The translations under genes and the position numbers were made by a program. Positions 20,521 to 30,470 of a stretch of DNA of 64,000 nucleotides are shown here, piece after piece. The notes beneath the pieces were generated by a model, which was not told the origin of the DNA, did no database searches, and saw nothing but the letters and a program-made list of their open reading frames with translations. The stretch lies in the NCBI RefSeq assembly GCF_910592395.1, contig NC_088320.1:13578501-13642500 (forward strand), given 5' to 3'. Numbering within the stretch: the stretch's first letter is position 1; each line of letters begins with the position of its first letter. The stretch comes from Lineus longissimus (Eukaryota; Nemertea; Pilidiophora; Heteronemertea; Lineidae).

Positions 20521-22527
20521 ACTCCAATCGCCATCGCCTTGGGTGAAGGACATAAGGATATAGTGGATCTATTGATTAAAGCGGATGCAATCATTGAAGG
20601 CAGTTACTTTCAAATCGACACTCCGATAGTTATCGCAGCTAAATTGGGATATGTTGACATTTTAGACGTTTTGTTGAAAGAAGGTGCTTGTTCCAGCAAT
20701 TTTCGTTATGGATCGATATTAAATATCGGTGCAACGTTTGGTCAACGACGGGTCGTTGAATATCTTTTGAGACGCGGGATGTCATTAGAAATCCGTGACT
20801 CGAAAGGAAACACCCCACTTCAAAATGCAATCATAAAGGGTCATTTCTCAGTGGTCCAATTCCTAATAAGGAGTGGAGCAGATACACACCCTTCGTCAGA
20901 GAGTATTATATATTCTGCTGCTTCGTGTGGCCATGCCGATATCGTGAAATACTTGGGAAGCAGGGATGCACGGAAGTTATTAGATTTGCCCAATGCCAGT
21001 GGGTGGTCGCCTATTGCCAAGGCAGTTTCAGGTGGTCATTTTCGGACAGTTAGACAACTTCATCAGCTTGGAGCTGACATGAACTGCAGTGTAAATGGAA
21101 AAGGACTGCTTCATCTAGCAGCTGAGTCCGGTTGCCTAGATATCTATCAATATCTTATCATCGCTGGGCTTGACTGCAAACGACTCAACTTTAATGGATT
21201 GAAGGCTTATGAATGCTTCCCCTTTCAATCAAAACTTAATTATCAAGCAAGCAACCGATTAGGACATTCCTCCGAACAAAGTCTCTCTTTCGTCATGTCG
21301 CGATTAAATGAGCAATATGCTACACCCGCGTATGGATACAAACTTTCAGAATTATCTGGTGTACTGGGACTAGGCAGCGTGAATATTATCGAGGGTGGTG
21401 TTTCGGAAACTATCATGAGGTTTGTAAGGGAGAAGGAGGTTGTTGAGGGCTTAGAGCTATGCGGAAGTTCGGCTGAGGGCACGAAGGTTCAGCTGCCTGA
21501 TGAAATGGACTTCCTTAGATTGGTAAATGCAAATCCTCTCTCTCGAAACGAAATGGTTGACACCTTACATGGATATAAGTATATGCAAGCTAGACAAATT
21601 AAGAAGAGGTTTTTATCAAGTAAATCACTCCATGAGTATGAAAGCCAAAACCTAGAATCTAGCGCAAAAGCCCAAGAGTCTAAAAAAAGCGGAGAAATCC
21701 TTTTGCAGGCAGTTGCTGGAGGAGGCAGTGCCAGTGTTCCTGTGACTATCAGATGGCCCGATGATAAACCTTCAAAACGCATTGTCTCAGATCATATAGT
21801 AACAACCTTACCTGTAAATGATTGGCCCGATGATTGGCAAGATGATTGGTCAGATTATGCACTACAGAAAGGAGAATCTGAAAGTGAGGTAACGGCGGAC
21901 GTTTGTGCTTATCAACGGACTGGATACACCTTATCTCAAGCTGATGCTAGAAGAGGATGGGCCAGTATTCCTGTAACTATCAGAAGGCTTGAACATATAT
22001 CATCCAGTCTCCTTATCTCTGTGGATATAGTACCGATATTTCATGTTGATGATTGGCCAGACGATGCTATCAAGAAGACCTGGCGAATGGACGAGGACAC
22101 CTTGAAGAAGAGTGGGTACAGGCTGGTCCTCAAACCGCCACACAAGGACAGTGAGTACGGACGGTTGCTACCCGAGGAAGACAGAGAAAGAATGTTGCGG
22201 ATCTCCTTCTCTCATCTAGAACCTGTCACAATCGCACCTTTGGATCCAAGAATCAAAGACGCATACATCACAGCAAAGTGTCTGAGGTCGCCTATGGCAT
22301 GTGGCGTTGTGATTAGAGACACCGACGGCGTCATACATTTCGTCATTCACTTCCTTACAAGTTACCTCCTGAAGACAGTCTTCCTCCATAACATAGACGA
22401 CTTCCTTGAGACAAACAGGAGCCTGCCAGAGATGGTCTACATCATCTACAGCCAACTTGAGGAGTACCTTGGCAAGGGCAACCTACCGTTCTACTGGCAG
22501 CCAAGCGTCAATCTGCTGAAGGTTTGA
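19132..22527 (+). CDS. Ankyrin-repeat / cGAS-like receptor (Mab-21 domain) fusion protein
   Basis: A single 1131-codon frame. Residues 1-687 form about 21 ankyrin repeats, the first 14 or so nearly identical 33-residue units of the form GGNTPIIIAS.NGH.EVVDLLIKAGADIECK. Residues about 735-1131 match the Mab-21/cGAS-like nucleotidyltransferase fold. They carry an activation loop (GSSAEGTKV, 778-786), the acidic pair in PDEMDF (E791, D793), the third acidic residue in SVDIVP (D965), then SFSHLE (1025-1030) and SYLLKT (1077-1082), as in the C-terminal lobe of cGAS. All three metal-binding acids are present, so it may make a cyclic or linear nucleotide signal; that is inferred. No cGAS-type zinc-ribbon insertion is visible. 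Residues 867-898 duplicate 944-975 without gaps, but with His888 where Asp965 stands. A conserved tail continues in another frame after the stop. The ATG is preceded in frame by KCKNY, which resembles the end of an ankyrin unit, and a stop lies at 19099-19101, so an upstream exon is possible. The fold assignment is firm; the function is inferred. Confidence 0.88.
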   Translation: MDSLIIASIIGDKEVVDLLMKAGANIECKYNGGNTPIIIASINGHQEVVVILIKAGANIEHTNDEGRTPIGCVSIKGHKEVVDLLIKAGANIECKYNGGNTPIIIASINGHQEVVDLLIKAGANIEHTNDEGRTPIGCVSIKGHKEVVDLLIKAGANIECKDNGGCTPIIIASIRGHQEVVDLLIKAGADIECKENGGNTPIIIASILGQKEVVNLLIKAGANIECKDNGGNTPIIIASTNGHKEVVDLLIKAGADIEYKDNCGNIPIIIASINGHQEVVDLLINAGANIECNNNGGNTPIIIASTNGHQEVVDLLIKAGADIECKDNGGNTPIIIASANGHQEVVDLLIKAGADIEYKDNHGNIPIIIASTNGHQEVVDLLIKAGADIECNNNSGSTPIIIASIKGHREVVDLLIKAGADIECKENGGNTPIIIASILGHKEVVDLLIKAGADIECVDNGGNTPIAIALGEGHKDIVDLLIKADAIIEGSYFQIDTPIVIAAKLGYVDILDVLLKEGACSSNFRYGSILNIGATFGQRRVVEYLLRRGMSLEIRDSKGNTPLQNAIIKGHFSVVQFLIRSGADTHPSSESIIYSAASCGHADIVKYLGSRDARKLLDLPNASGWSPIAKAVSGGHFRTVRQLHQLGADMNCSVNGKGLLHLAAESGCLDIYQYLIIAGLDCKRLNFNGLKAYECFPFQSKLNYQASNRLGHSSEQSLSFVMSRLNEQYATPAYGYKLSELSGVLGLGSVNIIEGGVSETIMRFVREKEVVEGLELCGSSAEGTKVQLPDEMDFLRLVNANPLSRNEMVDTLHGYKYMQARQIKKRFLSSKSLHEYESQNLESSAKAQESKKSGEILLQAVAGGGSASVPVTIRWPDDKPSKRIVSDHIVTTLPVNDWPDDWQDDWSDYALQKGESESEVTADVCAYQRTGYTLSQADARRGWASIPVTIRRLEHISSSLLISVDIVPIFHVDDWPDDAIKKTWRMDEDTLKKSGYRLVLKPPHKDSEYGRLLPEEDRERMLRISFSHLEPVTIAPLDPRIKDAYITAKCLRSPMACGVVIRDTDGVIHFVIHFLTSYLLKTVFLHNIDDFLETNRSLPEMVYIIYSQLEEYLGKGNLPFYWQPSVNLLKV

Positions 22528-22706
22528 AACTCAACATAGCCAAGTCTCATCAAGTCGCCAAGCTGATGACGGCAACCGTTGGTAGGATGTCCCGCCTGGA
22601 GCGTGGTGGAGAGAACCATGGTGATGATGCGAGGGAAGATGGGCCAAGCATTGAAGCCGCTGATGACGAGCCTGACATAGGTTGTTACATCGTCAGATTA
22701 GAATAG
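22524..22706 (+). CDS. Out-of-frame conserved C-terminal tail of the ankyrin-cGLR protein
   Basis: This frame overlaps the end of the fusion ORF by 4 bases and has no ATG (it opens at TTG within AAGGTTTGAAAC). It reads GLKLNIAKSHQVAKLMTATV, then an acidic end ..EAADDEPDIGCYIVRLE. The pseudogene paralogue shows the matching segment (GLKFDVT, stop, SAKVASIMKAFVRRL) in the same frame as its Mab-21 domain. So the tail was once continuous with the domain, and a one-base loss near 22517-22520 now separates it. Possible explanations are a true truncating indel, a polymorphism, or a sequencing error in the short G run. If it is an error, the protein is about 60 residues longer. Confidence 0.6.
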   Translation: MKLNIAKSHQVAKLMTATVGRMSRLERGGENHGDDAREDGPSIEAADDEPDIGCYIVRLE

Positions 22707-24017
22707 CCAGCAAGGTAACTCTCTTGGTCAATCCCAATGAAGACAATTAGCTTTAAAATTAATAATTCACTCATCTTCGCGTACATTGTATATTCCGAGA
22801 TGTCGGATATCAGAAAAGAGAATTTCCTGATGATAGATCATCTAGAATTCATTACAATTTATATCTAAACTTTTTGATGACGTTATATTATGTTCAAGAC
22901 ATGCTTAATTTTTTTACGACCTTAACCTAAATGTCCATGCTTGATATCATAGTTTCGTTTGTGAGTTCCATTGCGTAAATAACGCTAATTACAGCAAGTC
23001 CTTTTTAGGATGTAAAGACCATACTAGATTATAGCACAGCCGGTAGAAATAATTCTTTCATTGTCTTTGATTACAGTGACCAATTCCCCTCTTGGTTCAA
23101 AAATGCATATATACACTTGGTATTGAATGAACTATCTAACTACAATATCTCTCGTATTGGCCTACCATCCACCGAATAGATTCTTGGAGGGCTGGACAAT
23201 GATTTGTCGTGCCTGACTTAATTAAATCAAATACTGTCATGGTTTTTGGGGCTTTCTTTCTTTTGTCTATCCCTCAAGCATGCAAGGTGATGGCGTCACG
23301 TGAAACCACTTCATACACAATAAATATACAACCTGCCTGTGTTGATTAATCGCTTTCAGAAGTACAATGTGCCTGATATCAGTACGTTTATTTCCAGTAA
23401 TCTTCACCCCGATGAACACTTTGTATGCGATACGGATTCTTCGGTGTAACCACATCTATGGTTGTTCCCTGGCCTGCCCTGGCCCGGCCGGTTCAAACCA
23501 CGAGAGTGCATGTGTGCGAGTTGGGCCGACGCGACAGGCGCAGCGGTCGGAAGCGAGTCTCTGGCAGGATATCTCGGACTTTGGTTCGACATCGAAAGCC
23601 TCAAGTGCGTCAGGACCTTCAAAGCCAAGTGGTAGGGAATCTGTTCTTGAAATGACACCGGGCTCAAAACAGCTGCTATGTTGACTTCGAGAGAGAGAAT
23701 GGTGAAAGATCGTGTGGTGTACAAAGGAAAACAAGCCCGACCGTAAAATTTTAGAAAACTTCTGAAATTATTCAGACCCCCTCCACCTCTTACACCTCTC
23801 CGCTATTCAGATATGCAATTGCAAAACTGTAGACTTTCCGAGGTTGGGGACACATCACGGAGATGATATACCAAATGTTCACCACTTCTGAAAAAAAGTA
23901 GCAGGACTTTCAGATTTTGGTAAAAATGCCCCCCCCCTAATTTTCGATGATTTCTGAAGTTTTACAATGTATTTTCTACTTGCAACTACGAAATTGATAC
24001 AAAGAAGACACATTGGC
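22707..24017. other. Intergenic, nothing recognised
   Basis: AT-rich apart from a GC-richer patch at about 23460-23640, where overlapping frames are open on both strands. None resembles a known protein. Confidence 0.5.
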
Positions 24018-24119
24018 ATTGTTCATCCCGATTGAGTTGAATGTTGGATGGCATCCAACGACAATGCGCATAATATCTACAGGGGGCTTGGCTTACATAT
24101 CCAGACACTCTCAAATCGG
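24018..24119 (-). repeat. Interspersed repeat, copy 2 of 2
   Basis: Inverted match to 2839-2942 with few differences and one small insertion (CTGTAGA for CTAGA). Confidence 0.8.
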
Positions 24120-25333
24120 TATTATGACATAGGAAGTTGGATGTTGCACTCAATTCCTTTCATAATACTTATGAGTTACTTACACCCTTTGATATGCTGA
24201 CTGCATGGGTGAACAAAGGTATGGACTGGTATATCTTGTATTGACATGTTAACTTGTATTGATATTGTAATTGTATGAGGTAGGGTAGCTACTATAACCT
24301 TGATTCCACTATGTATAGACTTGTATAAATTGTATTGTCATGTATTGACATGTATAAACTTGTATCGACTTATATTGTAATTATGTGCGGTGTAACTTTA
24401 TATAATTATATGTGTCACAATATCATATGGTAGAAGGCAGAAGGCCTAGAGATTGCAAGCTGTTTGAAGCCAGTCTATTACTATCATAACATTATATAAC
24501 AAGAGAGTCACATTCATTATTTCCTATATTTTGTGAGTAACATTTAAGAGTGTGAAGCCTGGTAGGGCCTGTCACAAATTTTAAATGATCAAGTGATTTC
24601 GGTTTTGTGTACGCTTGTAACGACTCTCATTACAGAATGACTGCAAACTTGTGGATGGATATAGATTGAATACTCGTTAGGGTGATGCTATACATGCTTC
24701 CCGAAATTGGTGGCTTGCATTGGAACTAACTTTTTCCCCCTTGTCCGTCATTAAAGGCATTCAACTGTGTTGGTCAACCATGACTATCTCCTTTGTCCCT
24801 CCACCATAAGGCCTAGTTTCCCCTTATGACATCACTATTTCGGACACTCAGCGCCCCATTTCTGGAAAGGTGTATAGTGCCTCCATGTTGCCAGTCAACA
24901 AGAATTCATCCAAAATATCCACAAACTGATAAAAGTGTTACTCGGAGAACATAATTGTTTGCGTTGCCACCGAACAATATGTTATATAGACAAGCAAGTG
25001 CTTTTACTTCAATTTTGTGCAGAAATGTTTTGTGTACATGTGCAGTACATATAGCGTTTTAGATAAAATCACCCGACAGTCTCTTTCATATCTGCCATTA
25101 TCTGGTCCGATTTTTTGGTGTTTGAAAGAGTTACGGTGTTCCTAATACATTAACATAATAAAGAGTGACTATATAGTTTCACCTTAAGGGTTGACCATAG
25201 GTATCGCCATATTGTCGAGAACTCCAAATCCTAAAGCCTTTAGAGCTCTTTCAAAACATAGTGAATGCTCATTTCAAGGGCTGGAGTCTGTTCTTTGTTT
25301 TACAGAGAACAGCTTCCAGTCCAGGGTTTTAAA
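24120..25333. other. Intergenic with a degenerate TTGTATTGACATG repeat
   Basis: 24226-24385 has several imperfect repeats of the words ACTTGTATTGA and GACATGTATAAACTTGTAT. Nothing else recognised. Confidence 0.5.
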
Positions 25334-25987
25334 TTAAGGAATTGAACCCGAGGCGGAGGACCTTGGTTGAGTTACCAAGACACTCGAGGGTGGAGCTAAA
25401 ATACAGTCCAAACCCGAGCCGACAGGCGAGGGTTTGGACGAAATTTTAGCTCCACCCGAGAGTGTCTTGGTAACTCAACCAAGGTCCTCCGCCTCGGGTT
25501 CAATTTCTATTCTAAAATACCTCAAACTTAAAAAGATAGGCCACGAAAATAACTTGAATATGTGCGAATTTGGCAAATTCCATCCATCGCCGGCCCGGCC
25601 GGAGCGCCGGTAGCGCCGTTGTTTACATTATGTTAGCGCGCATAGGAAGTCCGCATCGGCTCGCTCAAGTGATGCTAAAATCCGCGCAAATGGGCTATTT
25701 GGAGCGTTTTTCTCGGCAAATATGTGTAGTGCTCATTAAAAAACTTAGGGTGGTTGATGCTTCCTTGACTGATTTGTGTTTGAAGCAGTGTTTTGAGAGT
25801 CTCAAACTTCTGAAGTGAGGTGAAATTCCTTTGACGTGACGTGTGCATGGTTTTCACATTTTAGTGCAACCCGAGGGAACTTTGGTAGAGCATCTTGGTT
25901 GCGTGTCCAAAACACTCCGCTCTCAGAACGAGGCTTATGCATTTTCCATTTAAAAGTTGACTTTACGGTACCAAGGTATTTTAGAAT
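25334..25987 (+). mobile_element. Palindrome-bearing element, copy A
   Basis: About 650 bp repeated at 37901-38594. It has a 166-bp palindrome (25340-25505) at the left end and a unique body ending AAGGTATTTTAGAAT, which is inverted relative to ATTCTAAAATACCT just right of the palindrome. It lacks a 40-bp segment present in copy B. No coding capacity; a body frame at 25570-25818 is disrupted in copy B. The superfamily is not identified. Confidence 0.75.
25340..25505. repeat. 166-bp palindrome (hairpin) of copy A
   Basis: The left arm starts AATTGAACCCGAGGCGGAGG and pairs with the right arm ending CCTCCGCCTCGGGTTCAATT. The apex loop is about 14 nt (GAGCCGACAGGCGA) between GTCCAAACCC and GGGTTTGGAC. 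A few mismatches in the middle of the arms are shared with copy B. Confidence 0.95.
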
Positions 25988-26759
25988 GAGCATTCACTAT
26001 GTTATGAAGAAGTACTAATTGCTTTTTGATTTCAAGTTCTAACCAAAATGGCGGTATCTATGGTCAACCCTTAATTTTAGTGCAGTTTAAGCTTTCCGAC
26101 AATTGTTTGGGTGTCTTTTTAGACTTCAAACTATTTTGAGTTTCTCTTTAACGTTGTTTAAGCCAACTGGCTGGTCTTAATGACTGATCATAAAACTCAG
26201 TTTTATTTAAGCTACATGTGTGTATCTTTTCCCAATATTTGTACCGTTAAGATATTCGCTGCAGTGGCGATTTTTACGTGATCGTAATGAGACCTTAGAA
26301 GGCTATTCTAACGTGAATTATTTTGGCCGATACGCGAATTTGTTATGAAAGATAATTATTTTATGAAGATCGAAAAGATTTTATGGCGGTAAGGCTGGGT
26401 AATGACTAGTAATGTAGTGAGTGGGTTAACGTGACAAAACAACTGCGACTTGATCACTCGTTGCAACCATTTCAGCGAACCATATGCAAGTTATTGTAAA
26501 CATTTTCAGCGAGATTTTGATTTTTGAAGGCCTAGGTGTCCTTGGTCGAAGTTGCTCAATGCAAATCTCCTCACATTGAGAGTTTCCTAATGAGAATTTC
26601 ATCACGGCATGGAAAAAATAGAAGTAGTCGCTGTGAATGGTTGATCTTGGGTTGCAAACAATGGCTTGTGTGCCAAACTGGTGGGTTTTGAATGTGGCAA
26701 GATAGGTTTTATTAAAGTGGTTTGGTGTTATTAGATTTACCTTAGTAAAATTCCAGTTC
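25988..26759. other. Intergenic, nothing recognised
   Basis: No frame or repeat that I can match. Confidence 0.5.
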
Positions 26760-27008
26760 GAGATAAGACCACCATTGAATATTCGTAGGTTGCAGTATCC
26801 AGACCTATCAACGAGAAGCTTGTCCGATTATCTTAAAAAATCCGCGGACAACGACCACTTTAATTTCCACTAGTTTGTCGCCAGACTGTCCGGAATATCA
26901 TATCAACATCTAAGATTCAAAATTGCCCGCAGTAATTGGTGCGACGTGGGAAAACTTTGACAAATGAACTGATGAAAGTCTTTAACAAATCAATGGTGGT
27001 TTTGCCTC
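26760..27008 (+). mobile_element. 445-bp MITE family, diverged 249-bp deletion derivative
   Basis: The ends GAGATAAGACCACC and GTGGTTTTGCCTC match the family termini with changes. The interior keeps about 55 bp from the left and the right-hand third. Flanks GTTC (left) and GTTG (right) could be a mutated 4-bp target duplication, so this is an older insertion. Confidence 0.75.
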
Positions 27009-29147
27009 GTTGGACGAGCGAGTCCTTCAGTTCTCACCCCCTATTCTAGTAGGCGCTGTCTACCTGTCTCAACACTTGCGACAGGCGACACTTCAAAAAA
27101 GAATGTCCATGCTTTACTGTGTGTTCCTGGACCGAAGTTCGTTGCGATTATATTTTATAGTTCGGCTAATTAAAGCCATTATATGTGTACATACAATCAT
27201 GTGTAATTTCGCAAATCATTTTGATTACAGCTCGGAAATGCACAGATAGGGGGAAATATTGCTTGTCAATGGAATGTTTCATAAAATTCGTGTCCGTCTT
27301 CAAGCAGTAAGACTCGAAATATGGTTAGACGCTTTATGTCATTCGGTACAGATTCATCCGGTTTCACCGGTGAAGAAGTAGAAATTGTCCGAGGGAAAAA
27401 CCGTCCACCCTATTGTATTTTGTCGGATTATGGTATTATAGTTCTTTCGGTGACATTACCGTCAATAGGTCAGAGATTAAAGAGCATAATAGAATCCTTT
27501 GCTCCCCCGGAAATTCTATCCTGGGACATTTCAAACTTCTACACCGGACTCATTGAAAACACTCACGTTTCCATAATATGAGGGCGGTTCATGCGCGGGG
27601 GGAGGGGGGGTTGTCTCAGATGTTCCTATATCTTTGATACTCTCTGTAGTCAATGTGGGTCTTAGAGGCAGCACGTACTTGGATATCACTGTGTATGTTT
27701 ATTGTTGCTTTTGCGCTGTTTAATTATCATGTTGTATGTATTCTAAACGTGAGGGACAGGATTTGCAACACTTACGAAGTATACAAAGTATGTAGCCATC
27801 ATGACAGATGTATTTTATCGACGACTGTCTTTGATGAGCTCGCTTAGTCCAAGTACTACTAAGTGTGAAAGCCTATTTACGAGTGTCCCGTAAATGGATT
27901 CGCCCAGGACATGATGATAATACGTTCAGACCTTCGTACCTCGTAATATGTTGCTCATAATGATTGCGAAACCTCCCTATTATTTCAATAATTAGATTAT
28001 AGCCTGATGCAAGAAATTGACAAAAATTGTTGTCCGAGTTCGATATATATGTATAGCTATTATAGTAATCAACGGTGACTGGAGGGCACCGTAACTGTGG
28101 ACGAAGCCTTTAAATGAACATGGATGAGATGCCCTTCTCTCGAAGTGAGGACTGGATAAGTGAGGCAAGGATGCCCGTTTTGGAAATTGCACTAGATCCC
28201 CCCCCCCTGAAATGCGTCGATTTGAATATGCAGCATATACCACGGCGTAGCTAGACCGGCGTAGCTAAATCACCCGCCCCCCTCGAAACCCCTCGATTCG
28301 ACTATGTCAGGAGATACTAGCGTAGCTAGATCGGCGGGTTCGACCGAGATCGCTCGAGCGAGCTTCGCCAGTATGCGGCTGAATATCCTAAATGCACAGC
28401 CCTTGACACACTTGTACATAGAAAGCTGAAGTTGGTCGGCGATTTTCAAACATGGAATATTTTATTGAATTGAATTGAATCCGCTTGTCTATAGGCCTAC
28501 TAACAATCAAATTTGTGTAATTTATGACTCAAACAGACAACTTATATGAAAAACCAACTGTAAGAAAATTATTTGCGACGTTAAAACACTAAAACTTATT
28601 CCTAGCCGAAGATTCGTATTTTCCAAAATTCTCGGCAAGGATTTACAAAAATGAAATTGTTAAGAATTAGGCCCCGGTCGGCCGCCACTTCAGCGCCACC
28701 CGTGGGGCCTAATGGTATTAGGCTAACCACGCGACGGAAAACTAGAACTTCCCTTCGGCATTTGTTGTAATTTATTGTGGTGACTTCCACAGTAGCCGTG
28801 GCTGGAGCTGCAAAGTATTATTTCGCACATCAGGCGTCTGCAGGTGTGCAGTAGACTCCCTGCACGGCCCATTGCGTAATCCTAATTTGGTCTCCAGGAC
28901 GAGACCGGTCCAATGCGTCCTGAGTGTAGGGTGCGGGCACAGCTTGGTCTAACGCCAACTCGTCCTACCAACTCACCGTATGATCAGGTTATGGCTATAC
29001 TCCTACCTCGTATACAAACCCTGAGAAAATCAAGTACAATCCGCTTGGAAAAATTTGAAATAGAGATGAGTATATTGATAATCACTGGTTACGTCAGGAT
29101 GCCTACCAACTCGGCCTCCATGTATATCAACTTGGCCCAGGTTTTTG
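27009..29147. other. Intergenic, one diverged repeat
   Basis: Contains the dispersed repeat at 27345-27560, a C-run at 28199-28207, and a short CGTAGCTAGA.CGGCG duplication around 28245-28345. No gene recognised. Confidence 0.5.
27345..27560 (+). repeat. Diverged dispersed repeat, copy 1 of 3
   Basis: Aligns in order with 30800-31028 and, more weakly, 54870-55055. Shared words include GTAGAAATGTC or AATTGTCC, CCCTATTGTATT, and ATTCTATCCT.GGACATTTC followed by CTACACCGG. This copy is open as an 86-codon frame (27321-27581) but the others are broken, so coding is doubtful. Confidence 0.6.
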
Positions 29148-29582
29148 GTGGTGAAAGACAGTTAGGTAACCTACTTTTTCCAGTTGTCTTATGGTGAAAG
29201 ACAATCGGACTATCAGTGCTAACTACTCTCGTCCGGAACGGTGGTGTAGGACAATTTGTTCACTACACCAATCTCGTGGTAAAAGACCGAGTGAATTGGG
29301 CAACCTACCTACCAAACCCTTCTCGCGGTGAAAGACAATTGGACAATCTGCTTACCACACCCGTCTTGCGGTAAAGGACAATTGGTCAATCTGCTCACCA
29401 CACCCGTCTGGCGGTGAAGGACAATTGGTCAATCTGCTTACCACACCCGCCTGGCGGTAAAGGACAATTGGTCAATCTGCTTACCACACCCGTCTGGCGG
29501 TAAAGGACAATTTGACAATCTGCTTACCACACCCGTCTGGCGGTAAAGGACAATTGGACAACCAGAGGACCAAAACTATAAA
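29148..29582 (+). repeat. 43-bp minisatellite
   Basis: GCGGT(A/G)AA recurs at 29325, 29368, 29411, 29454, 29497 and 29540, exactly 43 bp apart. The unit reads GCGGTAAAGGACAATTGGTC, then AATCTGCTTACCACACCCGTCTG. Diverged units extend left to about 29148. It lies just beyond the 3' end of the Rho-GTPase exon. Confidence 0.95.
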
Positions 29583-29883
29583 CTTACTTACTACGGATTC
29601 ATTTTCCAAAAAATATTTCATTGTAGGTTACAAGGATACATCATATTATAGAACGTTTTTTATGTGACCTATTTCAGGTCGCAGAGTATAATTAATCTCA
29701 GTCGACCTCCAAAAACGAGGACCAAAAAGCTAGCTGTGGGCCTTGTTCACTATTCTATGTCCTTTTGGAGCATAATGATATTTCACAATAACAGTACGGT
29801 GAACTTTACAACGTATGGTTAGCTGATGCACACCGATGTAGCCCATGATTCTCCCACCGAAAGTTAGCACATCCGTATATTTG
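29583..29883. other. Presumed 3' flank of the Rho-GTPase exon
   Basis: No feature recognised between the minisatellite and the GTPase stop codon. Confidence 0.4.
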
Positions 29884-30228
29884 TCAAAGTAAAACACAGC
29901 GCCCGTTGGATTGCTTCTTCGGAGTGAGAACGGACCTAATGGCTTCGTCAAACACATTATGTACCCCTTTCATTGCCTTAGCAGAACACTCGACGTACTT
30001 CACCGCCCCGATCCTCTTCGCTAAAGAAATGCCTTGTTCGTATGCGATTGGGGCTTGTTTCTTTTTCCTAAGATAATCCAAAGCCTCTCTATCACTCCTC
30101 AAGTCCGCCTTCGTCCGACCAGAATCACAGGAATGGTCCCTTTTGGAGAAAAATGACGCACTTTCGGGTGGCAGTTCTCCCTCGCGTTGACGAAAGAATC
30201 CGGGGAGACTAGCGAAAAACAGATCAGA
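29884..30228 (-). pseudogene. Rho/Rac-family small GTPase, last exon with a frameshift
   Basis: On the minus strand the exon opens after an acceptor-like TTTTGCTCCAG and reads [33 protein letters not shown], then after a one-base shift [52 protein letters not shown] and the prenylation box CVLL. This is the C-terminal half of a Rac/Cdc42-type GTPase, including the TKxD guanine-binding and ECSA motifs. The intron-like border argues against a processed copy. The P-loop and switch exons are not visible upstream on the minus strand. One missing base in the LVG-TKAD junction breaks the frame, so it is a pseudogene, a sequencing error, or an orphaned exon. It lacks the polybasic stretch of Rac1 before the CAAX box. 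Confidence 0.75.
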
Positions 30229-30470
30229 AAAACGTCCTGGAGCAAAATATGATGTGTATTATGTTTATACTGTGGAGACGCTATTTAGCCGGTTTAATTC
30301 CATGTTCGCCACAGGCCTAAGTAGACTCATCAGCATATTCATATGGGGCTCTTTTGGGGACTAGGTGAAGTCATGGCAGGCTGGTTTTGCATTGTAAGTT
30401 TCACGGGCTGAGTATTGCTTTCATTCATATTGTGTGGCTATGAGTAAATTATCGGGTTAGATTTGAAATG

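Noticed and set aside
23367-23734. Several overlapping 76-106 codon frames on both strands
   Set aside because: A local GC-rich patch keeps all frames open; the proteins resemble nothing and no splice signals favour one.
28913-29197. 94-codon plus-strand frame
   Set aside because: Its 3' part runs into degenerate units of the 43-bp minisatellite and it has no recognisable motif.
29325-29582. CRISPR-like array
   Set aside because: The units repeat head to tail with no variable spacers, and the genome is eukaryotic; this is a minisatellite.
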